Under the pieces are notes generated by a model. It saw only the letters and a program-made list of their open reading frames with translations, was not told the DNA's origin and did not search any database. The position numbers were made by a program, and so were the translations under genes. Positions 1 to 9,403 of a stretch of 64,000 bases of DNA are shown piece after piece. Source of the DNA: Bacteroidota bacterium (GTDB lineage Bacteria > Bacteroidota > Bacteroidia > Chitinophagales > BACL12); contig JADJIS010000002.1 of the NCBI GenBank assembly GCA_016706865.1, forward strand, positions 310,001-374,000, given 5' to 3'. Every line of letters begins with the position of its first letter. Position 1 is the first letter of the stretch.

Positions 1-247
1 CCCAAATCCGGCAAGAAATATTATTTCAGTCTCCCTCAAATCAGGAAATTTTAATGGTAATTTACTCATTTATGACAATGCAGGCAGATGTTTAATAAGG
101 CAGAACTTTACATCTTCCACCTCCAATATTCATACGTTTGATGTAAACCTTTTCCCATCCGGAATATACTACCTTTATTATATAGATATTAATGGAATAT
201 CAGCGGGTACACAATTCGCGGTAATACATAAAAATGATCCCAAATGA
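1..247 (+). CDS. C-terminal end of a T9SS-secreted protein (partial)
   Basis: An open frame enters the window at base 2 and stops at TGA 245-247. Its roughly 80 visible residues begin PNPARNIISV and contain LLIYDNAGR and FPSGIYYLYY, the hallmarks of a type A T9SS C-terminal sorting domain, which is cleaved on export through the outer membrane. The stop overlaps the next start as ATGA (ATG at 244), so the gene is probably translationally coupled to the sulfatase downstream. The catalytic or binding part lies outside the window, so its function is unknown; because the next two genes are paralogous sulfatases, it may be a third one, but nothing visible proves this. Confidence 0.75.
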   Translation, partial: PNPARNIISVSLKSGNFNGNLLIYDNAGRCLIRQNFTSSTSNIHTFDVNLFPSGIYYLYYIDINGISAGTQFAVIHKNDPK

Positions 248-2775
248 TGAAAAAATATTTTTCCCTTCTTTTTATTTTTCTCTTTTATACTTTGTGCGTT
301 TTTTCACAAACTGCGTCAAAACCTAATATTATACTTATTATAGTTGATGATTTAAATGATTATGTGGAAGGCTTCAATGGACAAACTCAAATTACCACCC
401 CCAATATTAATTTTTTAATTGAAAATGGATATCAGTTTAATAATGCTTTTTGTAACAATCCTGTCTGCGCTGCATCCCGAACTAGTTTTTTAAGTGGTAA
501 AGATATTTTATATACAAATATCTATGCAAATAACGCATACATAGATGAATTCAGAGATAATTTTACAGAAACATCAAATAATGAGGAAGTAATCACACTG
601 CCCGAACATTTGAAGGATGTAGGAAATTATTACACTATTGGAGTAAATAAAGTTTTTCACGATCCATTTAATAAAGATTACGATGCAACAACTGCAGATC
701 CATGCGAAAAGGCATTGTCATGGAGCAGGGTTATTTCCTTTGGTGAATTTGATGAAACAGATTCCATTCTTCTGTCTACAAATGAAGGTGTTGAAAAGTT
801 TAAATGGGGACGTGTTCCCGATATTTATGAACCCGACATGAAAGATTCACGAGCGGTAGATTCCACAATTAAAGTGCTTACCGAAATTAATACCGGGGAA
901 ATTGAATTATGTGACAGTTCTTTTTTTCTTGCTTTAGGATTTGCATTACCACATTTAGATCTTTTTGTTCCACAATCCTATTTTTCTGAATTTTATTTGG
1001 AGGATATTTATGCAGCTGATTTTAAAATTCCATACAACTTCCCGGTTAATTCATATCCGCCTAATGGCATCATAATGCCTCCGCAACCGGAAATAAAATG
1101 GAATGATTATTTTAATCTTGGGCCCCTCGGAAAATCGATTGCAATAGGACAAGGAGACATTGAAGAATCATTTACCAATTATACTGATAGCCTTCCATAT
1201 CTCCCCGTGATCGACCCTGACTTTACAGATTCTTTACGTTGGGAGGTTACTGCGGAATCGAAAAGAGCAAATGCCGTAATGGCATATATGGCCGGCGTAA
1301 AAAGCGTTGACTCTCACATAGGAAGAATTTTGGCCTATTTGGAAACAGTACCTGAAATGAAAGAAAATACAATAATTGTTTTAGTTAGTGATAATGGGTT
1401 TTCATTAGGCGAAAAACATCACTGGATGAAACGAAGCCTTTGGGATATGGATATCAGGATTCCTTTTGTTATCTATGATCCAAATAGACCAGGAAATATA
1501 ATTTCCGATAGAACTGTAAGTTTATTAGACCTTTATCCCACTATTTGTGAACTTACTAATACCCCCTATCCTGAATTTTCCGATGGATCAAATTATTTGG
1601 ATGGAAAAAGTATAGTCCCTTTACTCGATAATCCTGAACTTGCGTGGGAACGTCCTGTTTTAATTTCATGGGAGGCAGAAGCGAATAAAGAATGTTCCTG
1701 TTTCCCGCAATTTGCCATCAGATCTGATAAATTTAAATATATTGAATACAGCTCTGATGGTGATGATCCTTTAAATTCCTGCAATCCTGATTCCAGTTTT
1801 AAAGAATCGGAATTTTATGAGATTGGTGTCAATAGAGAAACAGATCCGAATGAGTGGAATAATTTGATCGACAATCCGGATTACGAACCTGTAATTAATT
1901 ATCTTACCCAATGGATGCCTGATGGACCATTTTATCTTAAGAATACCTATAAAATATTAATTAAAAATAATGCCCTGCCATGTCTCGTAAATATAACAGA
2001 TACACTCAACCTTTATTTTGATCTATATGATACCTTGGGAATTATAACGACCCCGCCAATTAATTATGTTTATCAATGGACAAATAATTTAACTGATGAC
2101 ATATTCTATACTCCAACTACTCAATTTCCTTTAAACGAAATTCCCGAAGCAGTATTTTCTACAAATGATAGAATTATGTTTTATATTGAGATGATAGATA
2201 CTATAGAAAATACAGTTGTGGCATTTGATACAAAATATTTTTATTTAGAGAGTGATAATATTCCAAATGTTTCTTTTGGTGTGGTTAACGGAACAGAACT
2301 TACTGCCTATATTACAGATTTGGAAATCACGGGTAGTTATAATTCCATATGGTGGGATTTTGGAGAAGGAAACTTGATCTACTCCGCTGACCCCGGCCCT
2401 TATACTTATTTAACTCCCGGAACGTATACTGTTTTGTGTTATATGCAATATGGCAACGATCCGGGTTGTATTATTAGCTTTGAACAAACAATTAAGGTGG
2501 AAGTATCTGATTATACCTCAAACAATACATTATTTATTTACCCTAATCCCGCAAATGAATATGTAAATATTTTTATAAACGAGTCTGTATTAAATGGAAT
2601 GTTTTATGTAACAGACGTAGTTGGCAGAATAACTCAGGTTTTAAATTTAACAACAAATGATTACCCTTTTATACAGATAAACATTTCAAACTATACACCG
2701 GGAGTATATTTTGTCATCAATAAAAAACCCGGAGAAATTGAAACGGGTTCATTTATTGTAATGCCTAAAAATTAA
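244..2775 (+). CDS. T9SS-exported sulfatase, iduronate-2-sulfatase-like
   Basis: 843 residues. Signal peptide 1-22 (ending CVFSQ), sulfatase domain about 26-560, PKD-like domain about 685-755 (WWDFGEG, then PGPYTYLTPGTYTV), and a T9SS sorting domain from about 763 (FIYPNPANEYVNI). Metal ligands D35-D36 sit in VDDLND and the formylglycine site is C75-A-A-S-R79; the block SDNGFSLGEKHHW is typical of the iduronate-2-sulfatase branch. The family hydrolyses sulfate esters of polysaccharides after Cys-to-formylglycine maturation. Export to the cell surface is inferred from the sorting domain. The start is chosen for the signal peptide and the ATGA overlap with the preceding gene. The substrate cannot be told from the sequence, and no maturase is present in the window. 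Confidence 0.88.
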   Translation: MMKKYFSLLFIFLFYTLCVFSQTASKPNIILIIVDDLNDYVEGFNGQTQITTPNINFLIENGYQFNNAFCNNPVCAASRTSFLSGKDILYTNIYANNAYIDEFRDNFTETSNNEEVITLPEHLKDVGNYYTIGVNKVFHDPFNKDYDATTADPCEKALSWSRVISFGEFDETDSILLSTNEGVEKFKWGRVPDIYEPDMKDSRAVDSTIKVLTEINTGEIELCDSSFFLALGFALPHLDLFVPQSYFSEFYLEDIYAADFKIPYNFPVNSYPPNGIIMPPQPEIKWNDYFNLGPLGKSIAIGQGDIEESFTNYTDSLPYLPVIDPDFTDSLRWEVTAESKRANAVMAYMAGVKSVDSHIGRILAYLETVPEMKENTIIVLVSDNGFSLGEKHHWMKRSLWDMDIRIPFVIYDPNRPGNIISDRTVSLLDLYPTICELTNTPYPEFSDGSNYLDGKSIVPLLDNPELAWERPVLISWEAEANKECSCFPQFAIRSDKFKYIEYSSDGDDPLNSCNPDSSFKESEFYEIGVNRETDPNEWNNLIDNPDYEPVINYLTQWMPDGPFYLKNTYKILIKNNALPCLVNITDTLNLYFDLYDTLGIITTPPINYVYQWTNNLTDDIFYTPTTQFPLNEIPEAVFSTNDRIMFYIEMIDTIENTVVAFDTKYFYLESDNIPNVSFGVVNGTELTAYITDLEITGSYNSIWWDFGEGNLIYSADPGPYTYLTPGTYTVLCYMQYGNDPGCIISFEQTIKVEVSDYTSNNTLFIYPNPANEYVNIFINESVLNGMFYVTDVVGRITQVLNLTTNDYPFIQINISNYTPGVYFVINKKPGEIETGSFIVMPKN

Positions 2776-2779
2776 TGAA

Positions 2780-5302
2780 ATGGTAAGGAAATATTTATTG
2801 GCCTTATTATTCCCTGTTTTATTTTATGGTAAAATTGTCGCACAATCTCCACCTAATTTTATTTTTATTATTGTAGATGATCTGAACGATTATGTAAATG
2901 GATTTACAGATCAGCCGCAGATCGCAACTCCCCACCTAAACCAAATTGCAGCAGAAGGAACCATATTTTTAAACGCTTATGCTAACGCTGCAGGATGTGC
3001 ACCCTCCCGTACAAGTTTTTTAACGGGAAAAGACCTTCACTATACTCAGGTGTATTCAAACGATGATTATAATTCAGTTTTTCGTGACAATTTCACAGCC
3101 GAAAAAAATAATTCTGAAATATTTACCTTACCACAAATTTTAAAGGATAGCGGAAACTATTTTACCTATTCAATAAATAAAACCTTTCACAGTCCAAATG
3201 AGAATGATTTCGATCAAAGTGAAAATGACCCATGTTCTAAAGGTTTATCCTGGAACAGAATGAGTTTAAATTTTGATTCAGAAACACAACTGCAAAAATG
3301 GGAGGAATTTAATTTTGGTAATTATTTTGACTGGGGTCAAATTCCTGATAACCAGGAAACATTGATGGAGGATTATATTGGTGCAGATACGGCTATTGAA
3401 TTTATTCATCAATATGCTGCCGGCACAGTAAATACCTGCGATAAACCCTTCTTTTTGGCACTTGGATTTTATAAACCACATCTTGAAAGATACATTCCTG
3501 AAAAGTATAGTCCCGGATTTTATGAAGAAAACATTTTGCAGGATCCTTTCCCAATAAATTTCAATTTGCCTAACAATGCATTTCCTTACAACGGAATTGT
3601 AATGCCTCCTCAACCTGAAATAAAATTTGATGATTATAATGCTTTACCATATCACGGTATTGCACAATCAATTGCCGATGTAGGAAATATGTATAACGAT
3701 ATTGATAATTTTGTAAATAACATAAACACGCTTCCGGAAATTGATCCACTTTTATCGGATAATGATAGAAGATTTCTAGTAGGGGAACTTACACAGGCAA
3801 ATTATCAAATAAATTATATATCTGCGGTGCAGTTCATTGATGCGCAGATAGGTCGCGTAATGGATGCTTTAAATGCCTATCCCGATCTTAAACAAAATAC
3901 GGTAATAATAATATTAAGTGATAATGGTTATTCATTAGGGGAAAAAAAACACTGGACTAAATGGACATTATGGGAAACGGATATTCGTGTGCCACTTATA
4001 GCTGTTGTCCCGGGTAAAAATGGAAATCAAATTGTACATAAAACTGTATCGCTACTCGATCTATTCCCTTCTGTTTGTGAATTAGCTAATGTTAATATTC
4101 CTAACTTTTCCAACGGATCAAAATATATTGATGGTAAAAGTTTAATTCCCCTGATTGATCAACCGGAATTAATTTATGAATATCCTGCCCTCACATCCAT
4201 TCATAAAAAAGTTGGAATTGGCTCCTGTTTTCCGCATTATTCTATTCGTAATGAACAATTTCATTATATCAGATATCAAAATAATAATGATGGATCTTTC
4301 CCTAATTCCTATTGTGACAATACTTCAAATTCATTTGAAGAGGAGTTATATGAAATTGGTTCCAACCGCGAAATTGATCCCTATGAATGGAATAATTTAA
4401 TAACAAATCCTGATTATAAACCTGTAAGTCAATTTCTTTCTCAATGGATGCCTGATAGTGCTTTATATCTGCAAAAAACAAATAAGGCTATAATTATAAA
4501 CCATACAGTGGAATGTTTGACGGATCGCAATGATACCCTTTTCTTATCTATTAATTTATTTGATACTGCCGGTATTTTAATGGAAGCACCGGAGGATTTT
4601 ATCTATAAATGGTCAACAAATCTTTCCGATTCCGTCTTTTTTGGAACAGAGGTGGAAATACCAATGCTGTTAATAGAGGAAGAAAATTTTAATGCAAATA
4701 CTAAAATTTTGGTTTACTTCGAAATGAAAGACCTTGAACAAACAATTACAGTCGCCTTTGACCTGAAAACAATTTATTTAAATTCCGGAAATCTTCCCGT
4801 TTCCGATTTTTCCATCTGGCATGAAGAGGGGTTAACGGTTTGTGTGCACGATTATACAATAGAAGGATCGCATACGAATAGTTGGTGGGACTTTGGGGAA
4901 GGACAAATTGTTGGCGATGAAATTCCCGGACCATACACTTATTCCGAACCGGGCACTTATACCATCACTCAGTATATAGAATATGGGAATGATTCGTGTT
5001 TAACCTTAAGTCAACGAGATATTATTCTTGAAAATGGCATCCTTTCGCCGGAATTAAATGTAAAAATCTTTCCAAACCCAGCTTCCCAATTCCTGCACAT
5101 TGAATTAAAGGATCCCCTTGAATATGTTGCTTTAAGAATTTGTGATATAACCGGTAGATCAGTTTATGCCAGGCGATTTTTAAATGACAATTGCATCTTT
5201 GAAAGCTCAGTTGATGTTTCAGGCCTCGACCCCGGGGTGTATTTTTTAATTTTGGATTCCGCCGATAATGTTTATAAAGAACCATTTGTCGTGGCTCATT
5301 AA
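2780..5302 (+). CDS. T9SS-exported sulfatase, tandem paralog
   Basis: 840 residues, collinear with the preceding gene and only 4 bases after its stop, so surely co-transcribed. Signal peptide 1-22 (ends IVAQS), metal ligands D33-D34, formylglycine motif C73-A-P-S-R77, conserved block SDNGYSLGEKKHW, PKD-like domain with WWDFGEG near 690-750, and a T9SS sorting domain with IFPNPASQFLHIEL. The two proteins share length, domain order and most motifs, which points to gene duplication. The formylglycine motif differs (CAPSR here, CAASR upstream), and the two might depend differently on the maturation enzyme. Both probably act at the cell surface on sulfated polysaccharide; the exact substrate is unknown. 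Confidence 0.88.
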   Translation: MVRKYLLALLFPVLFYGKIVAQSPPNFIFIIVDDLNDYVNGFTDQPQIATPHLNQIAAEGTIFLNAYANAAGCAPSRTSFLTGKDLHYTQVYSNDDYNSVFRDNFTAEKNNSEIFTLPQILKDSGNYFTYSINKTFHSPNENDFDQSENDPCSKGLSWNRMSLNFDSETQLQKWEEFNFGNYFDWGQIPDNQETLMEDYIGADTAIEFIHQYAAGTVNTCDKPFFLALGFYKPHLERYIPEKYSPGFYEENILQDPFPINFNLPNNAFPYNGIVMPPQPEIKFDDYNALPYHGIAQSIADVGNMYNDIDNFVNNINTLPEIDPLLSDNDRRFLVGELTQANYQINYISAVQFIDAQIGRVMDALNAYPDLKQNTVIIILSDNGYSLGEKKHWTKWTLWETDIRVPLIAVVPGKNGNQIVHKTVSLLDLFPSVCELANVNIPNFSNGSKYIDGKSLIPLIDQPELIYEYPALTSIHKKVGIGSCFPHYSIRNEQFHYIRYQNNNDGSFPNSYCDNTSNSFEEELYEIGSNREIDPYEWNNLITNPDYKPVSQFLSQWMPDSALYLQKTNKAIIINHTVECLTDRNDTLFLSINLFDTAGILMEAPEDFIYKWSTNLSDSVFFGTEVEIPMLLIEEENFNANTKILVYFEMKDLEQTITVAFDLKTIYLNSGNLPVSDFSIWHEEGLTVCVHDYTIEGSHTNSWWDFGEGQIVGDEIPGPYTYSEPGTYTITQYIEYGNDSCLTLSQRDIILENGILSPELNVKIFPNPASQFLHIELKDPLEYVALRICDITGRSVYARRFLNDNCIFESSVDVSGLDPGVYFLILDSADNVYKEPFVVAH

Positions 5303-5396
5303 CTTGTATCTTTAACCAATGAATTAAAAATTAAGGAAACCCAATTTTGTCTAAACATTCAACGTTTACATCCAAATGACAAATTCCTTTGTTAAT

Positions 5397-5428
5397 TTTG
5401 TGTGGATTACAAGATTTTAGTAACTTTG
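5397..5428 (+). promoter_or_regulatory. Bacteroidota-type promoter of the PorP/SprF gene
   Basis: TTTG at 5397-5400 and TAACTTTG at 5421-5428 are separated by exactly 20 bases, matching the -33 and -7 elements of Bacteroidota housekeeping promoters. The start codon follows 25 bases after the -7 box, leaving a leader of about 20 bases. Confidence 0.6.
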
Positions 5429-5453
5429 GATTGAATAAGCCAGGAATAACCTT

Positions 5454-6482
5454 ATGAATAGAATTCTCTTAGCTTTAATTATTGTTTCATCAGTAATGAG
5501 CTCCTCAGCTCAGGATATTCATTTTTCGCAATATTCTCAGTCGCCGCTGACCCTAAATCCTGCCTTAACCGGCTTAACTCCCTGTACATACAGAGGGGTT
5601 TTAAACTATAGAAATCAATGGGCGAGTGCAGTTGGGCCTGCATCTTATCAAACCTTTGCCGGATCTTTCGATGCCGGTTTATGGAGAGATAAAATGAACG
5701 GTAACATCTTTGGCGTTGGTGCAATGGTATACAATGATGTATCCGGTGATGGTTCCCTTACAAACCTTACCATGATGGCTTCTTTTGCCTACCACCAAAA
5801 ACTTGGGGACGAAAACCACTATCTCTCTGTAGGAGGACAAGTCGGATTTGTGCAGAAACGCGTTGATTACAATAAATTAATCTTCGAATCACAAATCGGT
5901 CTGAATGGAATTGATCCTACACTTCCGAGCGGAGAATACGGTGACGACAATTTTTCTTATCTCGACCTTAATGCCGGTGTAAACTGGAGAAGCCGTTTTA
6001 GCGACAATTTCGCGATGCAACTTGGAGGAGCCTATTTCCACCTTACCGAACCAACCGAATCTTTTTATAACTACAACGTAAATAAATTAAATGCCCACTA
6101 TGTTGGATATGGATCCTTCAAAATTGGGATGGGTAAAAACTCTGTGTTGATCCCTTCATTCTTATATATGGAACAAACAGAAGGTTCCAACGTTCAAATG
6201 AACAGCGGAATTGATGTTGGATTACAATTGGAAAAAGGTGTTTCCATGGTGTATATCGGAACACATTACAGAACAGTGGATAATATAGATGTTGCCGATG
6301 CACTTATCGTTAATCTCGGATTAGATTATAACAATATTAATTTCGGTTTGAGTTATGATATCAATATATCGGGATTATCTACAGTTACCGATTATCGCGG
6401 TGGTATCGAATTATCGTTTATCTATTGGGGATGTATAGATGTGAACCCTAAAATGAAACCAATAGATTGCCCAAGATTTTAA
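5454..6482 (+). CDS. PorP/SprF family type IX secretion outer-membrane protein
   Basis: 342 residues with a signal peptide (1-19, ends SSSAQ) followed by DIHFSQYSQSPLTLNPALTG, the signature opening of the PorP/SprF family. The rest is glycine- and aromatic-rich alternating strand, as expected for an outer-membrane beta-barrel, and ends with PKMKPIDCPRF. Family members associate with T9SS and gliding components and are often paired with specific large gliding adhesins; many paralogs occur per genome, so no gene symbol is given. It stands alone between its own promoter and a hairpin terminator. The nearest candidate partners are the sulfatases just upstream, but this link is only positional. 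Confidence 0.88.
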   Translation: MNRILLALIIVSSVMSSSAQDIHFSQYSQSPLTLNPALTGLTPCTYRGVLNYRNQWASAVGPASYQTFAGSFDAGLWRDKMNGNIFGVGAMVYNDVSGDGSLTNLTMMASFAYHQKLGDENHYLSVGGQVGFVQKRVDYNKLIFESQIGLNGIDPTLPSGEYGDDNFSYLDLNAGVNWRSRFSDNFAMQLGGAYFHLTEPTESFYNYNVNKLNAHYVGYGSFKIGMGKNSVLIPSFLYMEQTEGSNVQMNSGIDVGLQLEKGVSMVYIGTHYRTVDNIDVADALIVNLGLDYNNINFGLSYDINISGLSTVTDYRGGIELSFIYWGCIDVNPKMKPIDCPRF

Positions 6483-6504
6483 TTACTACAAAATATTTAT
6501 AAAA

Positions 6505-6534
6505 GATCCCGGTAAATTTTATCGGGATTTTTTT
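6505..6534 (+). terminator. Rho-independent terminator after the PorP/SprF gene
   Basis: ATCCCG at 6506-6511 pairs with CGGGAT at 6523-6528 across an 11-base loop and is followed by a run of T. It lies 23 bases after the stop codon. Confidence 0.75.
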
Positions 6535-6781
6535 ATGCAATTTATTTTTATTTACCTCGTTTTAGTATTGTAAAATATATCGATAATTAATGGGTCAGTG
6601 GTAAAAATTGGGGAGTGAGTGATTATAGTTGATCTGTCTTTTTGAAATTAAGACTTATTACCTTTATTCTTATTTGCACTAAATAATCCTCAATTTATTA
6701 ATTGAATAAATTCATATAAGGAGTTCAAATTAAATTAAAGAGTATTGATCCTCAATATTAGTTTCGGGAGCTGTCGGTGGG

Positions 6782-7042
6782 CATCAGCAGGTGGTTTTAA
6801 TGTCCCTTATGCGTCGCCACATCAAATTAAAAGCTCCGATGGTAGCGAGATTTGAGCGAAAATCAGCGCCACTATTTGGAAAAAGTAGAATTTGATTTAA
6901 ACACTAATTTCCATTGGAACCACCTAGTTAACATTTAGTTGTGGCGCCTTTTTCGCTCCGGGTGGCAAGCATTAGGGACATTTTAGCCGCCTGATGTAGC
7001 CCTTGACTTTTGGCGCCACCTTTTGGTCAAACAAAAGGTGGC
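6782..7042. repeat. Nested inverted repeats in a gene-free stretch
   Basis: The stretch 6535-7154 has no convincing gene. It contains nested inverted repeats. Outer arms of about 39 bp (6782-6820 and about 6961-6996) share CATCAG, AATGTCCCT and GCCAC with a few mismatches. Inner arms at 6853-6872 and 6941-6959 pair GAGCGAAAA with TTTTTCGCTC and CGCCAC with GTGGCG. A separate perfect 11-bp hairpin with a 6-base loop lies at 7015-7042. Short direct repeats of the type TCGGGAGCTG/TCGGAGCTGG lie near 6764 and 7070. This looks like a non-coding mobile or structured element, not a decayed gene. Its family is not recognised. Confidence 0.5.
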
Positions 7043-7154
7043 AAAATTTCGGCAACTGTAATTATACATTCGGAGCTGGATTTTGTTTTATTAATAACTT
7101 AATGACCTTTGTATGCCTATAAATAATAATGAAATTATTGATACTTCCTGGAAA

Positions 7155-8069
7155 ATGAAGGTGTCCCTAATTAATTCCTTGATCATGATTCTTGGCCTGT
7201 CGCTTGTTTCCTGTAAATCGGAAAAAAAAGATATTTCCAAATTCGATGAATCCAATATTTTACCGGCAATAAATATAATTCCGCAAGTGAAAGAGGTGCC
7301 CTTCGACAGTTTCAACAGAGAGGAAATTAAAATTAATCTTCAAAATAAGATCCTGCAAAAACAACCACTCATTGTTCATGTATTTGTTCCGCTGTGTGAT
7401 AATGATAATCAGGGAATCGTTCCGGTTTCTGCAAGTCTTGGTGATGGACAAAATCTTAAAACAAATCTTTATTGGGGAGCGGGATATGGATTAAAAACCC
7501 ATTTTAAAAAAACAGGATGGAAGATCATTTCTGATGTAATAGATACTTCCAATGCAGTGTTGGAGAGAATTATTTTTGAGAAAAATATAACTCCCTCCGC
7601 ACGGGTAATAGTTATTGCCGATGCATATGCCGGTGATGAAATGACTTTATGTCTGGAAGATTTTTTTAGTAACCTTGCTGAAACACTAAATGATTCGGTG
7701 AAAATAAATGATACGGTATTTATCGATCTCAATAAAGCAGACCTTGTTGCATTCACCGGTCATAACGGATTAATGGACAATGGCATTAATGAAAAAGTAA
7801 ATAAGAGTGCGACACCAAAGGATGCTGTGGTAATTGCATGTATTTCGCATTCTTATTTTAAAGAAAGACTCAACTATGTAAATGCATATCCATTAGTAAC
7901 TACAAAAAGTTTAATGGCGCCCGAAGCTTATGTAATAAGTGCAATTATTAATGCATGGGCAAACATGGAAGATGATCGAACTATTTTTATCAGCGCGGCA
8001 TCTGCTTATAGCACTTACCAAAAATGCAGTTTAAATGCTGCCAAATCCATTTTTAAAACAGGATGGTAA
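7155..8069 (+). CDS. Lipoprotein with clan-CD (caspase-like) His and Cys blocks
   Basis: 304 residues from the ATG at 7155; this start is chosen because it gives a lipoprotein signal (MKVSLINSLI ... LSLVSC). An upstream in-frame start at 7113 would bury it. The mature protein is not assignable to a family with certainty. Two blocks stand out. LVAFTGHNG has a hydrophobic strand leading to His203. AVVIACISHS has a hydrophobic strand leading to Cys229. In clan-CD cysteine peptidases the catalytic dyad is a His-Gly block then a (x)-Cys block, each after a hydrophobic strand, so a caspase/gingipain-like fold is possible. The spacing of 26 residues is short for that clan, and an inactive or unrelated alpha/beta protein is equally possible. 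Membrane-anchored, periplasmic side. Confidence 0.6.
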   Translation: MKVSLINSLIMILGLSLVSCKSEKKDISKFDESNILPAINIIPQVKEVPFDSFNREEIKINLQNKILQKQPLIVHVFVPLCDNDNQGIVPVSASLGDGQNLKTNLYWGAGYGLKTHFKKTGWKIISDVIDTSNAVLERIIFEKNITPSARVIVIADAYAGDEMTLCLEDFFSNLAETLNDSVKINDTVFIDLNKADLVAFTGHNGLMDNGINEKVNKSATPKDAVVIACISHSYFKERLNYVNAYPLVTTKSLMAPEAYVISAIINAWANMEDDRTIFISAASAYSTYQKCSLNAAKSIFKTGW

Positions 8070-8077
8070 AAATAAAT

Positions 8078-8818
8078 TTATAAAGTGAATATTACTTCTT
8101 CTTCCGGAACTCTGAATTGTTCATGATATAATCCCTGTTCTGTTCCGGGTCCACAACTTATGATCATGTTTATTTCATAGGAGGAAGGAAATTTTAGATA
8201 TCGTTTTAATTTATGTGAATCAAATCCTTCCATGGGGCAAGTGTCGTAACCCTCCGCTTTCATGCTTAACATAAATGTTTGTGCTGCCAGTGCTGCCGAT
8301 TTATGACAAACTACACGCAGATCATTTTTACTCACCTGCCAAACAACCGGTCGCCAAAAAGATGCAACACTTACCACTAATTTTCTGATCATTCCTGCAA
8401 TTCCGAACCAATCCTGAAAATAATAAAATAACATTAATTGCGAATAATATTTTAATCTGCGTTGTTCTCTTTTAGTTAATTCTTTTTCGGGTTTATTATT
8501 ATAACGCGCATGATGAAACGCATAGTTTGATGCTGCACGTTGTTTATATTTCTTTTTTGGAATAACTATAATTATCATTTCGCGTGCTGTTCTCGCAGCA
8601 CTTTGATTCATACAAAATTTTGAAATTACCTTTAATTTATCCTCGCTTTTAACATGATAAAATTCCCACATCTGCATTTTACTCGAATTTGGCGCAAGTA
8701 ATGATCTCTGAATACTTCTTAATACTGCATTGGAATCAAATGGTTTTTCCGCATCAAATACACGCATACTCCTGCGCCCTTTTACGATCTGATCAAATTG
8801 TGTTGTGGAGTCTGTCAT
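8078..8818 (-). CDS. Nitroreductase family protein
   Basis: 246 residues. The N-terminal GRRSMRVFD and SLLAPNSSKMQMWEFYHV match the FMN-binding opening of the nitroreductase fold, and the C-terminal half has LAAQTFMLSMKAEGYDTCP and FPSSYEINMIISCG, where family members complete the dimeric flavin site. These enzymes reduce nitro compounds, quinones or enones with NAD(P)H. A central basic and aromatic insert (about 95-160) makes it slightly longer than the usual 200 residues. The gene converges on the lipoprotein gene with 8 bases between the stops and is divergent from the SWIM gene. Natural substrate unknown. Confidence 0.85.
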   Translation of the reverse strand: MTDSTTQFDQIVKGRRSMRVFDAEKPFDSNAVLRSIQRSLLAPNSSKMQMWEFYHVKSEDKLKVISKFCMNQSAARTAREMIIIVIPKKKYKQRAASNYAFHHARYNNKPEKELTKREQRRLKYYSQLMLFYYFQDWFGIAGMIRKLVVSVASFWRPVVWQVSKNDLRVVCHKSAALAAQTFMLSMKAEGYDTCPMEGFDSHKLKRYLKFPSSYEINMIISCGPGTEQGLYHEQFRVPEEEVIFTL

Positions 8819-8952
8819 AAAGAATATTTATAACGAAGGTAAACACAGTAATGTCCTTTTCAAAACAATATTGTATTGATGATCCATGCATTTTAATTTA
8901 TAGGGAAGCACGCTATCGCTATAATAATCAAAACAATTTGATTACTTCTCTC

Positions 8953-8960
8953 TATTTTTG
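8953..8960 (+). promoter_or_regulatory. -7 promoter box directly before the SWIM gene
   Basis: TATTTTTG fits TAnnTTTG and ends four bases before an in-frame GTG at 8965. No good -33 box lies 20 bases upstream. The same four-base spacing occurs at four other genes in the window, which is why GTG 8965 is preferred as the start. Confidence 0.45.
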
Positions 8961-8964
8961 CAAG

Positions 8965-9393
8965 GTGGTAATCCATCTCAATCATCTCGAATCAGAACTC
9001 AATGAAAAAACGCGTTTGCGTGGGTATGATTTTTATTGTGAAGGCCGGGTTAAATCCGTTTTTAATATTAATGGAATCGAATGGATGGCCATTGTTCAGG
9101 GTTACGACGATCACGTTGTGCAACTCAAAAGACACAACGATTCCATTACTTATTGGGAATGTAATTGCAACGACACGGAAGACCCCTGCAAACACGTTGC
9201 TGCTGTTTTATTTTATATTAAAAAAGAAGGCAATAAATTAGTTAAACTCGATACTACAGGTTACGAGGAAATTAAAGAACATTTAAGTTATTTACCCCCG
9301 CACGTACTTCGTTATCTCATCCTAAAATACGCCGCCGAAAATTCTCAGTTCAGAAAATTTTTGAATGGGTTTTTTAATATTGAGAAAAAATAA
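8965..9393 (+). CDS. SWIM zinc-finger domain protein
   Basis: 142 residues when begun at GTG 8965; an ATG at 8851 in the same frame lies upstream of the likely promoter and would add 38 residues of low character. The protein contains a SWIM zinc-binding motif, CNCNDTEDPCKH, i.e. C-x-C-x6-C-x-H, preceded by YDDHVVQL and followed by VAAVLFYIKKEG. SWIM domains bind DNA, RNA or protein and in bacteria often sit beside SNF2 helicases; none is adjacent here. Homologous short proteins commonly start near LNEKTRLRGYDFY. Function unknown; nucleic-acid binding is the family expectation. Confidence 0.75.
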   Translation: MVIHLNHLESELNEKTRLRGYDFYCEGRVKSVFNINGIEWMAIVQGYDDHVVQLKRHNDSITYWECNCNDTEDPCKHVAAVLFYIKKEGNKLVKLDTTGYEEIKEHLSYLPPHVLRYLILKYAAENSQFRKFLNGFFNIEKK

Positions 9394-9403
9394 TAATGAG
9401 AAG

